Shown here: one piece after another, positions 1 to 7,283 of the stretch | How the letters are laid out: each line of letters opens with the position of its first letter | Numbering within the stretch: position 1 is the first letter of the stretch | Assembly (NCBI GenBank): GCA_017479675.1 | Contig: JAFVBX010000023.1 | Span: forward strand, 1 to 40,356 | Source: Prevotella sp. | Lineage (GTDB): Bacteria > Bacteroidota > Bacteroidia > Bacteroidales > Bacteroidaceae | DNA: 40,356 nt | Direction of reading: 5' to 3' | Made by a program: the position numbers and the translations under genes | Notes under the pieces: generated by a model | The model's database searches: none | What the model saw: the letters and a program-made list of their open reading frames with translations, nothing else | What the model was told of the DNA's origin: nothing

Positions 1-398
1 GCGACAAGATATTTTACTCAATCACTCAATCCACATTTATATATAAGTGGATTGAGTGATGAGTGTAATAGCCGTTATTTTTTCAAAGGGCTGGCGGAAA
101 GATTTTTGTCTGTTGTTGGAGCCACCTATATATATAGTGGCTCAAACAACAGACGAGAATCCGCAGGAACTTTGCTTCCCCGTCTGGTTACTTAGTATCC
201 ACGTGCTGTTGCTTAGCAATCTCGTCTGGAAGCTAAGCAACAGCAGAAGCAAACAAAATACACTTTTCCAAGGTGATAATGGCACAAAAATAACATTTTT
301 CCAAGTTCGATTGCTTGTGGGATTTTTATTCAATTGATTATTTCTACTTCATTCGTGCCAACATATTATCCGTTACTAAAGTGTGTGAAACAGAAGAT
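1..398. repeat. Palindrome-rich spacer with three inverted repeats
   Basis: No convincing gene is seen here. Three inverted repeats are visible. The first is 21-34 with 47-60, a perfect 14-bp stem. The second is 108-125 with 137-154, an 18-bp stem with one mismatch. The third is 205-217 with 232-244, a perfect 13-bp stem. The loops of the first two are runs of alternating A and T. The third arm ends in GCTAAGC, similar to the GAAGCTTAGCTTC-type hairpins at 4203, 15197 and 35315. The open frames that cross this area follow the symmetry of the repeats and have no protein-like composition. The role is unknown. Confidence 0.6.
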
Positions 399-426
399 AG
401 CCAGACAGGTAGAAACCTGTCTGGCT
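399..426 (-). terminator. Hairpin terminator downstream of tig
   Basis: A perfect 12-bp stem (AGCCAGACAGGT with its complement) closes a 4-nt AGAA loop, about 50 bp past the tig stop codon. On the minus strand it is followed by a moderately T-rich stretch. It is symmetric, so it could also stop transcription arriving from the left. Confidence 0.7.
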
Positions 427-474
427 AACTTATCCTTGTTAATTTTTCCTTGTTACTTTCAGTGAAGCGTCAGC

Positions 475-1824
475 TTAGCTGAGCTTCTGGAAGTCCTCGA
501 AGCTTATCTCCTTCTCGTCGAGGGCAACGACGTCCTTGAGAGCCTTCATAAGCTTGCGGTCGGCAGCCTGGTTGATGAACTGGTCAACCTGCTCAGGCTT
601 CTTCAGCATCTCCTCGGCATACTGGTCGAGGTACTCGTCAGGAATGTTGTTCATGCCATACTGTGCAAACTGCATCTTGGTCATCTCCTTGGCAACCTCC
701 TTCACGTCGGCATCCTCTATCTTAACGCCTGTCTGCTCAAGCAGCTTGTTCTTGGCGAGGTGCCATGTGAGTTCCTTGATGGACTGCTCGTAGTTGTCGT
801 CAACGTACTTCTGGTCCTTGTCCTTGTTGTTGGCAAGCATGATGCGCTTCATAATCTCGTCGGCATACTGCACCTTGCCGAGCTTCTTCTCTACGTAAGC
901 GCGCACGTCAGCGAGGAAGCGGTATTCTGCATTGGCATCGAGCTGTTCCTTGAGCTGAGCCTCAATCTTAGAGCGGAACTCCTTCTCGTCCTTCACAGTG
1001 TCCTTACCAAACACCTGGTCGAAGAGTTCCTGGTTGATGTCATGCTTCTTGTAGCGTGAAATCTCCGTTATCTGGTAAGAGAAGTCAGCGTTTACGTTCT
1101 CTACCTCTTCCTTCTGTATCTTCAGCAGAGAAGATATCTCTATTGGTGACTCAGGATAAGCCTTCTTGGGGTTGAAGGTGATGATGTCGCCCACCTTGCT
1201 GCCCTGGAAGAGAGCCTTCTGCTCGTCCACCTTGATGTATGAAGGCAGGAGCACAGCCTCTGATACCTCTATGCCGCCTTCCTTAGTGGTGCCGTCTTCG
1301 TTGAGCTCGCGCAGGTCACCCTTCAGCATGTCGTTGTCCTCATAGCTGTCAACCTTCTCGTATGAGCCGCCACGTGAAGCGTAGGCATCAATCTGCTGGT
1401 CTATCATCTTGTCGTCAGCCTTGATGTTGTAGTAAGCTATCTTGTTGCGCTTTGACAGGGTGATGTCTATTTCAGGTGCTACGGCGATGTCAAACTTCAG
1501 GGTGTAAGGAGCGGGCTTGTCGAGGTCAACAGGCTCCTCACCGAGGTGTGGCATAGGTTCACCCAGCATGTTTATCTTGTTCTCCTTGATGTATTCGTAA
1601 AGTTTCTCGCCCACCAGTCTGTTGATAGCGTCAACCTTTACCTGTGCACCTATCTGACGCTTTATCATGCTGATAGGAGCCTGTCCTGGACGGAAGCCAG
1701 GAATGTTAGCCTTCTTGCGGTAGTCGTTGAGCTGCTTCTTCACATCGTTCTGATAGTCTGCCTCCTCAACGGTGATGGTCATCAGACCACTTACCCTCTC
1801 AGGATTTTCAAATGTAATGTTCAT
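475..1824 (-). CDS. tig: Trigger factor, ribosome-associated chaperone
   Basis: 449 aa. Trigger factor binds the ribosome next to the polypeptide exit tunnel and shields nascent chains. The N-terminal ribosome-binding domain carries the signature loop GFRPGQAP at residues 43-50, matching the family GFRxGxxP motif. A central region of about residues 145-260 corresponds to the FKBP-like part, diverged as is usual in Bacteroidetes. The rest is the helical C-terminal arm domain, rich in Lys and Glu. Length is normal for Bacteroidales. The start ATG lies about 57 bp after a well-formed promoter (1881-1911), and a hairpin terminator follows the stop, so the gene appears monocistronic. It is divergent from the DNA-repair pair at 1944. 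Confidence 0.97.
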   Translation of the reverse strand: MNITFENPERVSGLMTITVEEADYQNDVKKQLNDYRKKANIPGFRPGQAPISMIKRQIGAQVKVDAINRLVGEKLYEYIKENKINMLGEPMPHLGEEPVDLDKPAPYTLKFDIAVAPEIDITLSKRNKIAYYNIKADDKMIDQQIDAYASRGGSYEKVDSYEDNDMLKGDLRELNEDGTTKEGGIEVSEAVLLPSYIKVDEQKALFQGSKVGDIITFNPKKAYPESPIEISSLLKIQKEEVENVNADFSYQITEISRYKKHDINQELFDQVFGKDTVKDEKEFRSKIEAQLKEQLDANAEYRFLADVRAYVEKKLGKVQYADEIMKRIMLANNKDKDQKYVDDNYEQSIKELTWHLAKNKLLEQTGVKIEDADVKEVAKEMTKMQFAQYGMNNIPDEYLDQYAEEMLKKPEQVDQFINQAADRKLMKALKDVVALDEKEISFEDFQKLS

Positions 1825-1880
1825 CTTTTATCGCGTTTAATCTTTTAGTTTTTAATGCCTTAAATTGCGAAAAGCGGATG

Positions 1881-1911
1881 CAAAGTTACAAAAAAAAATT
1901 GAAACAACAAA
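1881..1911 (-). promoter_or_regulatory. Bacteroidetes-type promoter of tig
   Basis: Read on the minus strand: TTTG (1908-1911), 19-bp spacer, TAACTTTG (1881-1888). This matches the primary sigma factor consensus of Bacteroidetes. Confidence 0.8.
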
Positions 1912-1930
1912 AACTTTCAACTTTTATTAG

Positions 1931-1938
1931 TACCTTTG
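1931..1938 (+). promoter_or_regulatory. -7 box upstream of the ogt-like gene
   Basis: TACCTTTG lies only 5 bp before the ATG at 1944, so the transcript would be nearly leaderless. No TTTG at the right distance is obvious. The box supports the start at 1944 rather than the in-frame ATG at 1878, which lies upstream of the promoter and overlaps the tig promoter. Confidence 0.55.
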
Positions 1939-1943
1939 CATTC

Positions 1944-2261
1944 ATGGACATCACAGAACAAGTAAAAAACAGTAAGAATATAACAGAATTTCAACGTAAG
2001 GTGTATTTGGAACTTCTCAATGTGCCAGCAGGTGCCACCATATCTTATGGGGAACTGGCAAGGCGTATTGGATGCAAGAGTGCGCAGGCTATCGGACAGG
2101 CATTGCGGCGAAATCCCTTTGCGCCAGATGTGCCATGCCACAGGGTTGTGGCACATGACGGTTCCCTTCACGGCTTTGGAGGAAGTTCCTCGCCAGAGGC
2201 ATTGGAGCGCAAGCGTCAGTTATTAAGGGCAGAAAACGTATCTCTCTATGCGCAGAAATGA
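1944..2261 (+). CDS. ogt: Methylated-DNA-[protein]-cysteine S-methyltransferase, catalytic domain only
   Basis: 105 aa from the ATG at 1944. It should remove alkyl groups from O6-alkylguanine by irreversible transfer to an active-site cysteine. The active-site motif PCHRV is present at residues 64-68, with Cys65 as acceptor. Before it lies the helix-turn-helix recognition region with the arginine-finger-like stretch QALRRNP. The N-terminal RNase H-like domain of full-length Ogt/MGMT is absent, giving the size of the short MGMT/ATL-like family. A PCHRV cysteine, rather than the tryptophan of ATL proteins, favours a true transferase. It overlaps the next gene, a DNA glycosylase, by 14 bp, indicating a two-gene base-damage repair operon. 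Confidence 0.9.
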   Translation: MDITEQVKNSKNITEFQRKVYLELLNVPAGATISYGELARRIGCKSAQAIGQALRRNPFAPDVPCHRVVAHDGSLHGFGGSSSPEALERKRQLLRAENVSLYAQK

Positions 2262-2871
2262 CAACATAGCACGCAGCAGAAACGGAGTGGAGTATCATCC
2301 GTTGAAGCCTTTCCTGCCTGCCAATGCGTGCGTATTGTTTCTGGGCAGCTTCCCTCCGCAGCGCAAACGGTGGTGCATGGACTTCAACTACCCTAACTTC
2401 ATCAACGACCACTGGCGCCTGGAGGGTGAGGTGTTCTTTGGCGACAGGAACCATTTCGTATGTCCTGACCGTAAGTCGTTCGACTTGCAGGCTATCATCA
2501 GCTTTTGCAACGAAAAAGGCATAGCATTCTACGACACGGCGACAGCCATACGCAGGCTTAAAGACAATGCCTCAGACAAGTTCCTTGAAGTAGTAGAGCC
2601 TACGGACATACGCAAACTCTTGCACCATCTGCCACATTGCAAGGCAATAGTAACGACAGGGCAGAAAGCGACAGACACCCTCTGCCAGTATTTCGGAATG
2701 GACGAGAGTCCGAAGACTGACTGTTACACAGCCATCCCCGATACGTATAACGCCATGAGTGAACAGATACTGCTGTATCGTCTGCCGTCCTCGTCACGAG
2801 CCTACCCCCTTTCCTTCGAGAAGAAGGCATCAGCCTACCGAAGGATGTTCTCTCTCATGGGTATGGTATGA
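2248..2871 (+). CDS. Uracil-DNA glycosylase family protein (Mug-like)
   Basis: 207 aa. Members of this superfamily excise uracil or mismatched/damaged bases from DNA. Motif 1 is GSFPP at residues 33-37, in the position of the GxxPG/GINPG catalytic loop. The C-terminal DNA-intercalation motif is LPSSSRAYP at 179-187. A conserved aromatic patch (YPNFINDHW, 48-56) lies between them, and TTGQKA (136-141) ends the central strand. The layout resembles Mug-type or family-6 enzymes rather than Ung. The start overlaps the ogt reading frame by 14 bp. The exact base specificity cannot be told from sequence. Confidence 0.85.
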   Translation: MRRNDNIARSRNGVEYHPLKPFLPANACVLFLGSFPPQRKRWCMDFNYPNFINDHWRLEGEVFFGDRNHFVCPDRKSFDLQAIISFCNEKGIAFYDTATAIRRLKDNASDKFLEVVEPTDIRKLLHHLPHCKAIVTTGQKATDTLCQYFGMDESPKTDCYTAIPDTYNAMSEQILLYRLPSSSRAYPLSFEKKASAYRRMFSLMGMV

Positions 2872-2887
2872 AATTTTCAGCAAAACG

Positions 2888-2918
2888 CTTGCGAAATAAA
2901 ATATTTTCCGTACCTTTG
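2888..2918 (+). promoter_or_regulatory. Promoter of the glutathione peroxidase gene
   Basis: CTTG (2888-2891), 19-bp spacer, TACCTTTG (2911-2918), about 50 bp before the ATG at 2973. Confidence 0.65.
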
Positions 2919-2972
2919 CATCGTGGACTATACAACCGATACAAATATTACATTATTAAATAAGGAAAGAAC

Positions 2973-3518
2973 ATGGAAAAGATTTATGACTTCAAGGCTC
3001 TCACGAGCAAGGGCAAGGAACTGGACTTCGCACAGTTTGAGGGTAAGGTGCTGCTGATTGTCAACACGGCAAGCAAGTGCGGCTTCACCCCACAGTTTGA
3101 AGGTCTGGAGGCACTCAACCAGAAATATAAGGACAAGGGACTGGTCATCGTCGGTTTCCCCTGCAACCAGTTTAAGAACCAAGACCCTGGCAACGACAGC
3201 GAGATAGAGGGCTTCTGCCAACTCAACTACGGCGTGACATTCCAGATAATGAAGAAGACCGACGTCAACGGTGCCGAGGCACACCCCATCTTCGAATACC
3301 TCAAAGCACAGGCTCCTACAGAGGAATATCACGGTCTGAAAGCCAAAGGCATGTCTGTGCTCTTCAAGAAAATCAGCGACAGCGTAGAGAAGGACAGCGA
3401 CATAAAATGGAACTTCACCAAGTTCCTCATCTCAAAGGACGGAGCCACCATCAAGCGCTATGCCCCCACCACAGAGCCTAAGGACTTTGAGAAGGACATC
3501 GAGGCTATGCTGGGTTGA
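2973..3518 (+). CDS. Glutathione peroxidase family thiol peroxidase
   Basis: 181 aa, thioredoxin fold, no signal peptide, so cytoplasmic. Bacterial Cys-type GPx enzymes reduce hydroperoxides, usually with thioredoxin rather than glutathione. The peroxidatic cysteine is Cys36 in NTASKCGFTPQ. The catalytic Gln lies in FPCNQF (62-67), and the WNFTKF block supplies Trp146 and Asn147. Cys64 and Cys82 could serve as resolving residues. The segment before WNF is longer than in most ~160-aa homologues because of an extra Lys-rich loop around residues 120-143. It has its own promoter and stands alone between the repair genes and ssrA. Confidence 0.94.
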   Translation: MEKIYDFKALTSKGKELDFAQFEGKVLLIVNTASKCGFTPQFEGLEALNQKYKDKGLVIVGFPCNQFKNQDPGNDSEIEGFCQLNYGVTFQIMKKTDVNGAEAHPIFEYLKAQAPTEEYHGLKAKGMSVLFKKISDSVEKDSDIKWNFTKFLISKDGATIKRYAPTTEPKDFEKDIEAMLG

Positions 3519-3542
3519 TGCATGAAAAAAGTCTTGATATTT

Positions 3543-3574
3543 TTTGGTACATTCAAAAGAATGTTGTAACTTTG
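3543..3574 (+). promoter_or_regulatory. Promoter of ssrA
   Basis: TTTG (3543-3546), 20-bp spacer, TAACTTTG (3567-3574), a strong consensus promoter. Transcription would begin near 3581, about 93 nt before the mature tmRNA end, so the precursor carries a long 5' leader. Confidence 0.8.
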
Positions 3575-3598
3575 CACCCTCACTTCATTCGGGGTTAC

Positions 3599-3653
3599 GC
3601 AAGAAAATTAGGAACACGAGCCAGTCAGAGACTGACACTCGCTATTTTCTTGC
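3599..3653 (+). other. Stem-loop in the ssrA 5' leader
   Basis: A 10-bp perfect outer stem (3599-3608 with 3644-3653) encloses an inner hairpin (GTCAG 3624-3628 with CTGAC 3632-3636) and a CGAG/CTCG helix. The 17-nt flanks 3580-3596 and 3663-3679 are direct repeats with two mismatches. The second copy contains the first bases of mature tmRNA. Confidence 0.6.
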
Positions 3654-3673
3654 ATGACCCACTCACTTTGTTC

Positions 3674-4068
3674 GGGGTTGACTGGATTTGACAGCGGACT
3701 GGGATGGTGTGTAAGCATGCGGAGCGATGACTGTGGGCTCCATAATCACGTCGGTCAACAATTTAATTGGCGAAAACAACTACGCTCTCGCTGCCTAGTC
3801 GAAGTATAGTAGACTAGCTTTATCCTCGCAAGGCGAGGAACGAGACATCGCTCAGAGCCCTCTCCCTGAGGCTGACTGGTCAAAGCGGTGCAGTAATATC
3901 GGGGATAGCATGGGCAAATGCCTCTATGCCCTTGCGAACTTTTCAAGAGGATAAGGCTGTGATTGGTGGCTTGGGTCTTGTCACAGCACGAAAATGAAGT
4001 CCAAGATAAGCATGTAGAAAGCTCGCGGTTTCACCGTTTGGACGAGGGTTCGACTCCCTCCAGCTCCA
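3674..4068 (+). ncRNA. ssrA: Transfer-messenger RNA (tmRNA)
   Basis: tmRNA rescues stalled ribosomes and tags nascent peptides for proteolysis. The 5' end GGGGTTG (3674-3680) pairs with CAGCTCC (4061-4067) as a 7-bp acceptor stem with two wobbles, and A4068 is the discriminator; CCA is not encoded. The T-arm GAGGGTTCGACTCCCTC precedes the 3' acceptor strand. The tag frame at 3769-3798 reads GENNYALAA followed by TAG, a typical Bacteroidetes tag. About 395 nt, a normal length. The primary transcript has a leader of about 93 nt with a strong hairpin. Confidence 0.97.
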
Positions 4069-4326
4069 CTTCGTTACACTAACGGAGAGCTCCACGAAGC
4101 GTAGAAAGAGTTACACAAAGGGAAATGCCCCTTGATGGATTCGGTACGGAATTGGACAGATTCCGTACCGAATTTCGTTAATTCCGTACCGAATTGGAGA
4201 CGGAAGCTTAGCTTCTGTATGCTAATATGACTTCCCTAAAAGGGATATTTTATTATTATTTTCATATTTGTTTGCTAAATTACGAAAAAAAAACGTAACT
4301 TTGCAGGGAAATACATATATTCCATT
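4069..4326 (+). repeat. Spacer with three palindromes at 21-bp pitch (element A)
   Basis: Three 15-bp copies of the same palindrome-like unit lie at 4139-4153 (ATTCGGTACGGAATT) and at 4160-4174 and 4181-4195 (ATTCCGTACCGAATT). The first is the inverted form of the others. Starts are exactly 21 bp apart with 6-nt spacers. A small hairpin, GAAGC-TTA-GCTTC, follows at 4203-4215. A weak hairpin at 4118-4133 (AAGGG/CCCTT) may end ssrA transcription. No gene is seen before the promoter at 4271. Confidence 0.75.
4271..4303 (+). promoter_or_regulatory. Promoter of the PASTA-rluD-ddl gene group
   Basis: TTTG (4271-4274), 21-bp spacer, TAACTTTG (4296-4303), with the ATG 23 bp further on. Confidence 0.8.
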
Positions 4327-5016
4327 ATGGCACCATCAGATTTTTTTCAAAAACTGACAAGTCGCTATCTGTGGCTTAACCTCGCAGGTATGCTGGCATT
4401 GATAGTAGCATTGTGCGTGGCGGCACAACTGCTGATGGGCGTTTATACCCATCACGGAGAGTCAATAGCACTGCCCGACGTGAGAAACCACTCTTATGAG
4501 AGTGCGGTGACAGTGCTGGAGGACTTGGGCATGGAGACGCAGGTGACTGACACGGGATATGTGAAGACGCTGCCTCCAGGCACCATACTGGAGATGCTGC
4601 CTGCCCCCGGTACCATGGTGAAGAGCGGACGCATAGTGTATCTAACCGTGAACGCCGAGAGCACCCCAACACTCGCCTTGCCCGACATAATAGACAACAG
4701 CAGCCTGCGCGAGGCAAGGGCGAAGCTGATTTCTATGGGCTTCAAGGTGGGAGAGCCACAATACGTATTCGGAGAGAGAGACTGGGTGTATGGCGTGCTG
4801 GTGAACGGACACAACGTGACGGCAGGGCAGCGCATCTCGATAGAGGCGACACTCACCATACAGGTGGGCAACGGACAGAGGGACGCTGCCGACTCAGTAT
4901 TCATGACGGATGCTCCGCCGCAGGAGTTCTATGAGGAAGAGATAATAGACGGCAGCGGTGCCGAAGGTGGCGCCGGCGCAGAAGCGGAGACGGACGCGTT
5001 TGAGGTGGTGGAATGA
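4327..5016 (+). CDS. PASTA domain membrane protein
   Basis: 229 aa. PASTA domains bind peptidoglycan fragments or act as structural spacers in cell-wall proteins. One N-terminal transmembrane helix (about residues 18-38) is followed by two PASTA repeats at about 47-110 and 114-177. The PDV/PDI signatures begin each repeat, and PPGTILEMLPAPGTMVKSG lies in the first. The C-terminal tail of about 50 residues is acidic and low in complexity. No kinase or transpeptidase domain is attached, so it is the stand-alone Bacteroidetes form, anchored in the inner membrane with the repeats in the periplasm. It is followed by rluD and ddl on the same strand; ddl supports a cell-wall link. Confidence 0.9.
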   Translation: MAPSDFFQKLTSRYLWLNLAGMLALIVALCVAAQLLMGVYTHHGESIALPDVRNHSYESAVTVLEDLGMETQVTDTGYVKTLPPGTILEMLPAPGTMVKSGRIVYLTVNAESTPTLALPDIIDNSSLREARAKLISMGFKVGEPQYVFGERDWVYGVLVNGHNVTAGQRISIEATLTIQVGNGQRDAADSVFMTDAPPQEFYEEEIIDGSGAEGGAGAEAETDAFEVVE

Positions 5017-5056
5017 TGTGGTTTATCGTTGAAAGTTTACGGTTTACAGTTTACAG

Positions 5057-6205
5057 TTGAAGGTAGAAGATTTCGACATAGAGGACATAGAGCTTGACGA
5101 AGACGCTCTGCTATCCACCTTGGAGGAGGGCGAAGGGGGCTTGTACGAGCATTTCCGCATTGTAGCCGATGCAGGACAGATGCCGTTGCGCATAGACAAG
5201 TTCCTCTTTGAGCACATGCAGCACTCCTCGCGCAACCGCATACAGCAGGCAGCGGAGGCGGGCTATATATATGTTAACGGAAACGGTAACGAGAACGGGA
5301 ACGGTAAACCCGTAAAGAGCAACTACAAGGTAAGACCTGGCGACGTGGTGACGCTGATGCTCAGCCAGCCTAAGCACGACACGACCATCTATCCCGAAGA
5401 GATATCACTGAACATAGTCTATGAGGACGAGGTGCTGATGGTTGTGAACAAGGAGGCGGGTATGGTGGTGCACCCGGGAGCTGGCAACTTCAACGGAACG
5501 CTCATCAATGCCGTGGCATGGCACATGCTGCACGAAGACCCTGCACTGAAGGCGAAGCGAGGCGGCAAGGAGTTTGACCCCAACTCGCCAGAGGTAGGAC
5601 TGGTGCACCGCATAGACAAGGACACCAGCGGACTGCTCGTGATAGCGAAGACACCAGAGGCGAAGACCAACCTCGGCAAACAGTTCTTCGTGCATGACAC
5701 CCACCGCTCATACCACTGTCTGGTGTGGGGACACTTCACCGAAGACGAGGGACGCATAGAGGGTAACATAACACGTGACCCGAAGGACAGGTTGCGCATG
5801 ACGGTGACGGCTCCAGACTCTGGCATAGGCAAACCTGCCGTAACCCACTGGCGAGTGATAGAGAAATTTGGATATGTGACACTCGTAGAGTGCATACTGG
5901 AGACTGGCAGGACGCACCAGATACGTGCACACATGAAGCACATCGGCCATCCATTGTTTGGCGACGAGCGCTATGGCGGCACAGAGATACTGCGCGGAGA
6001 GAAGTCTTCAAAATACAAAGCCTTCATACAAAACTGCTTCAAGACCTGTCCGCGACAGGCATTGCACGCCAAAACGCTCGGCTTCGTACACCCCGTAACA
6101 GGCGAGCAGATGGACTTCACCAGCGAATGGCCGGAGGACTTTGCCTCACTCATAGAAAAGTGGAGGGCATACATAGGCGGCACTACACGAGAGACTATAG
6201 ATTAG
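5057..6205 (+). CDS. rluD: RluD-type 23S rRNA pseudouridine synthase
   Basis: 382 aa. It should convert uridines of large-subunit rRNA to pseudouridine. An N-terminal acidic extension precedes an S4 RNA-binding domain (about 43-105), then the RluA/RluD catalytic domain with the motif HRIDKDTSG; Asp187 is the catalytic residue. The frame has no usable ATG before residue 42, yet the conserved sequence LYEHFRIVADAG begins at residue 29, so TTG at 5057 is the best start. That TTG lies at the end of a short repetitive stretch of GTTTACAG units. Residues 74-83 (NGNGNENGNG) form an in-frame repeat inserted in the S4 loop, between VNG and KPVKSNYKV of the family. Confidence 0.93.
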   Translation: MKVEDFDIEDIELDEDALLSTLEEGEGGLYEHFRIVADAGQMPLRIDKFLFEHMQHSSRNRIQQAAEAGYIYVNGNGNENGNGKPVKSNYKVRPGDVVTLMLSQPKHDTTIYPEEISLNIVYEDEVLMVVNKEAGMVVHPGAGNFNGTLINAVAWHMLHEDPALKAKRGGKEFDPNSPEVGLVHRIDKDTSGLLVIAKTPEAKTNLGKQFFVHDTHRSYHCLVWGHFTEDEGRIEGNITRDPKDRLRMTVTAPDSGIGKPAVTHWRVIEKFGYVTLVECILETGRTHQIRAHMKHIGHPLFGDERYGGTEILRGEKSSKYKAFIQNCFKTCPRQALHAKTLGFVHPVTGEQMDFTSEWPEDFASLIEKWRAYIGGTTRETID

Positions 6206-6245
6206 ACAGAAAAAACAAAGAACTAAAAACGATTATAACAAGACA

Positions 6246-7232
6246 ATGAAAAAAATAGCAATAATCTGTGGCGGTGACTCGTCAGAGCACGACGTATCGC
6301 TGAAATCGGGTGCAGGTATCTACTCTTTCTTCAACAAGGAGAAGTATGACTGCTACATAGTTGACTTGAAGAAGGGCGACTGGCACGTAAACCTTGCCAA
6401 CGGCGAACAGGCGGAGATAGACAAGAACGATTTCTCCTTCACGGTAAACGGAGAGAAGAATACCTTCGACTATGCCTATATCACCAAACACGGCACACCG
6501 GGCGAGAACGGACAATTGCAAGGATACTTCGACCTTATCGGCATGCCCTACTCCACCAGTGGCGTCTTGGTAGAGGCACTCACCTTCGACAAGTTCGCCC
6601 TCAACAACTACCTGCGCCAGTTCGGCGTCAGCGTTGCCGACAGCATACTTGTGAGAAAGGGCAACGAGAGTTCTGTCACCGATGAGGCAGTACGCAATGC
6701 CGTAGGCTATCCCTGTTTTGTGAAGCCGGCAGCTGACGGCAGCAGCTTCGGCGTGAGCAAGGTGAAGGATTTCTCACAGATGCAGGCTGCCCTCAACCTT
6801 GCCTTCGGCGAGAGCGACACCGTGATGATAGAGGGCATGCTTGAGGGCATGGAGATTTCACAGGGTGTATATAAGACAAAAGGAAAAGCCACGGTCCTTC
6901 CTGCAACAGAGGTGGTAAGCGAGAACGAGTTCTTCGACTTCGATGCGAAATACAACGGACAGGTGCAGGAGATAACCCCCGCGCGACTGCCAAAGGAGGT
7001 GGCTGACAGGGTAGCGAAGATAACATCGGCGATATACGACATACTGCATGCCAACGGCATCATCCGCGTGGACTACATCATAAGCAACCCACAGTCGCCC
7101 GATGCCAAGATAAACATGTTGGAGATAAACACTACACCAGGCATGACACCGACATCGTTCATTCCGCAGCAGGTAAAGGCTGCAGGTCTCGACATGGGCG
7201 ATGTGCTCTCAGAGATAGTTGAGAACCAGTAA
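6246..7232 (+). CDS. ddl: D-alanine--D-alanine ligase
   Basis: 328 aa, cytoplasmic ATP-grasp enzyme that joins two D-alanines for peptidoglycan precursor synthesis. The N-terminal signature GGDSSEHDVSLKSG is at 9-22. The ATP-grasp elements KPAADGSSFGVSKV (about 160-173), the EGMLEGME block and the C-terminal metal/substrate motif LEINTTPGMTP are all present. Length and motif order are standard. It lies 40 bp after rluD, with the PASTA protein further upstream. Co-transcription from 4271 is likely. Confidence 0.96.
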   Translation: MKKIAIICGGDSSEHDVSLKSGAGIYSFFNKEKYDCYIVDLKKGDWHVNLANGEQAEIDKNDFSFTVNGEKNTFDYAYITKHGTPGENGQLQGYFDLIGMPYSTSGVLVEALTFDKFALNNYLRQFGVSVADSILVRKGNESSVTDEAVRNAVGYPCFVKPAADGSSFGVSKVKDFSQMQAALNLAFGESDTVMIEGMLEGMEISQGVYKTKGKATVLPATEVVSENEFFDFDAKYNGQVQEITPARLPKEVADRVAKITSAIYDILHANGIIRVDYIISNPQSPDAKINMLEINTTPGMTPTSFIPQQVKAAGLDMGDVLSEIVENQ

Positions 7233-7283
7233 ATTAACGAATTGATTTGTAATTTTGCTAATTAGTAAATTGGTAAATTGGAC

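Noticed and set aside
56..337. Open frame of 93 codons in the first spacer
   Set aside because: It is made of inverted-repeat sequence, has low protein-like character and an overlapping frame exists on the other strand because of the symmetry.
1878..1943. ATG 22 codons upstream of the ogt start
   Set aside because: It overlaps the tig promoter and lies before the ogt -7 box; the extra residues are low-complexity Lys/Thr/Phe.
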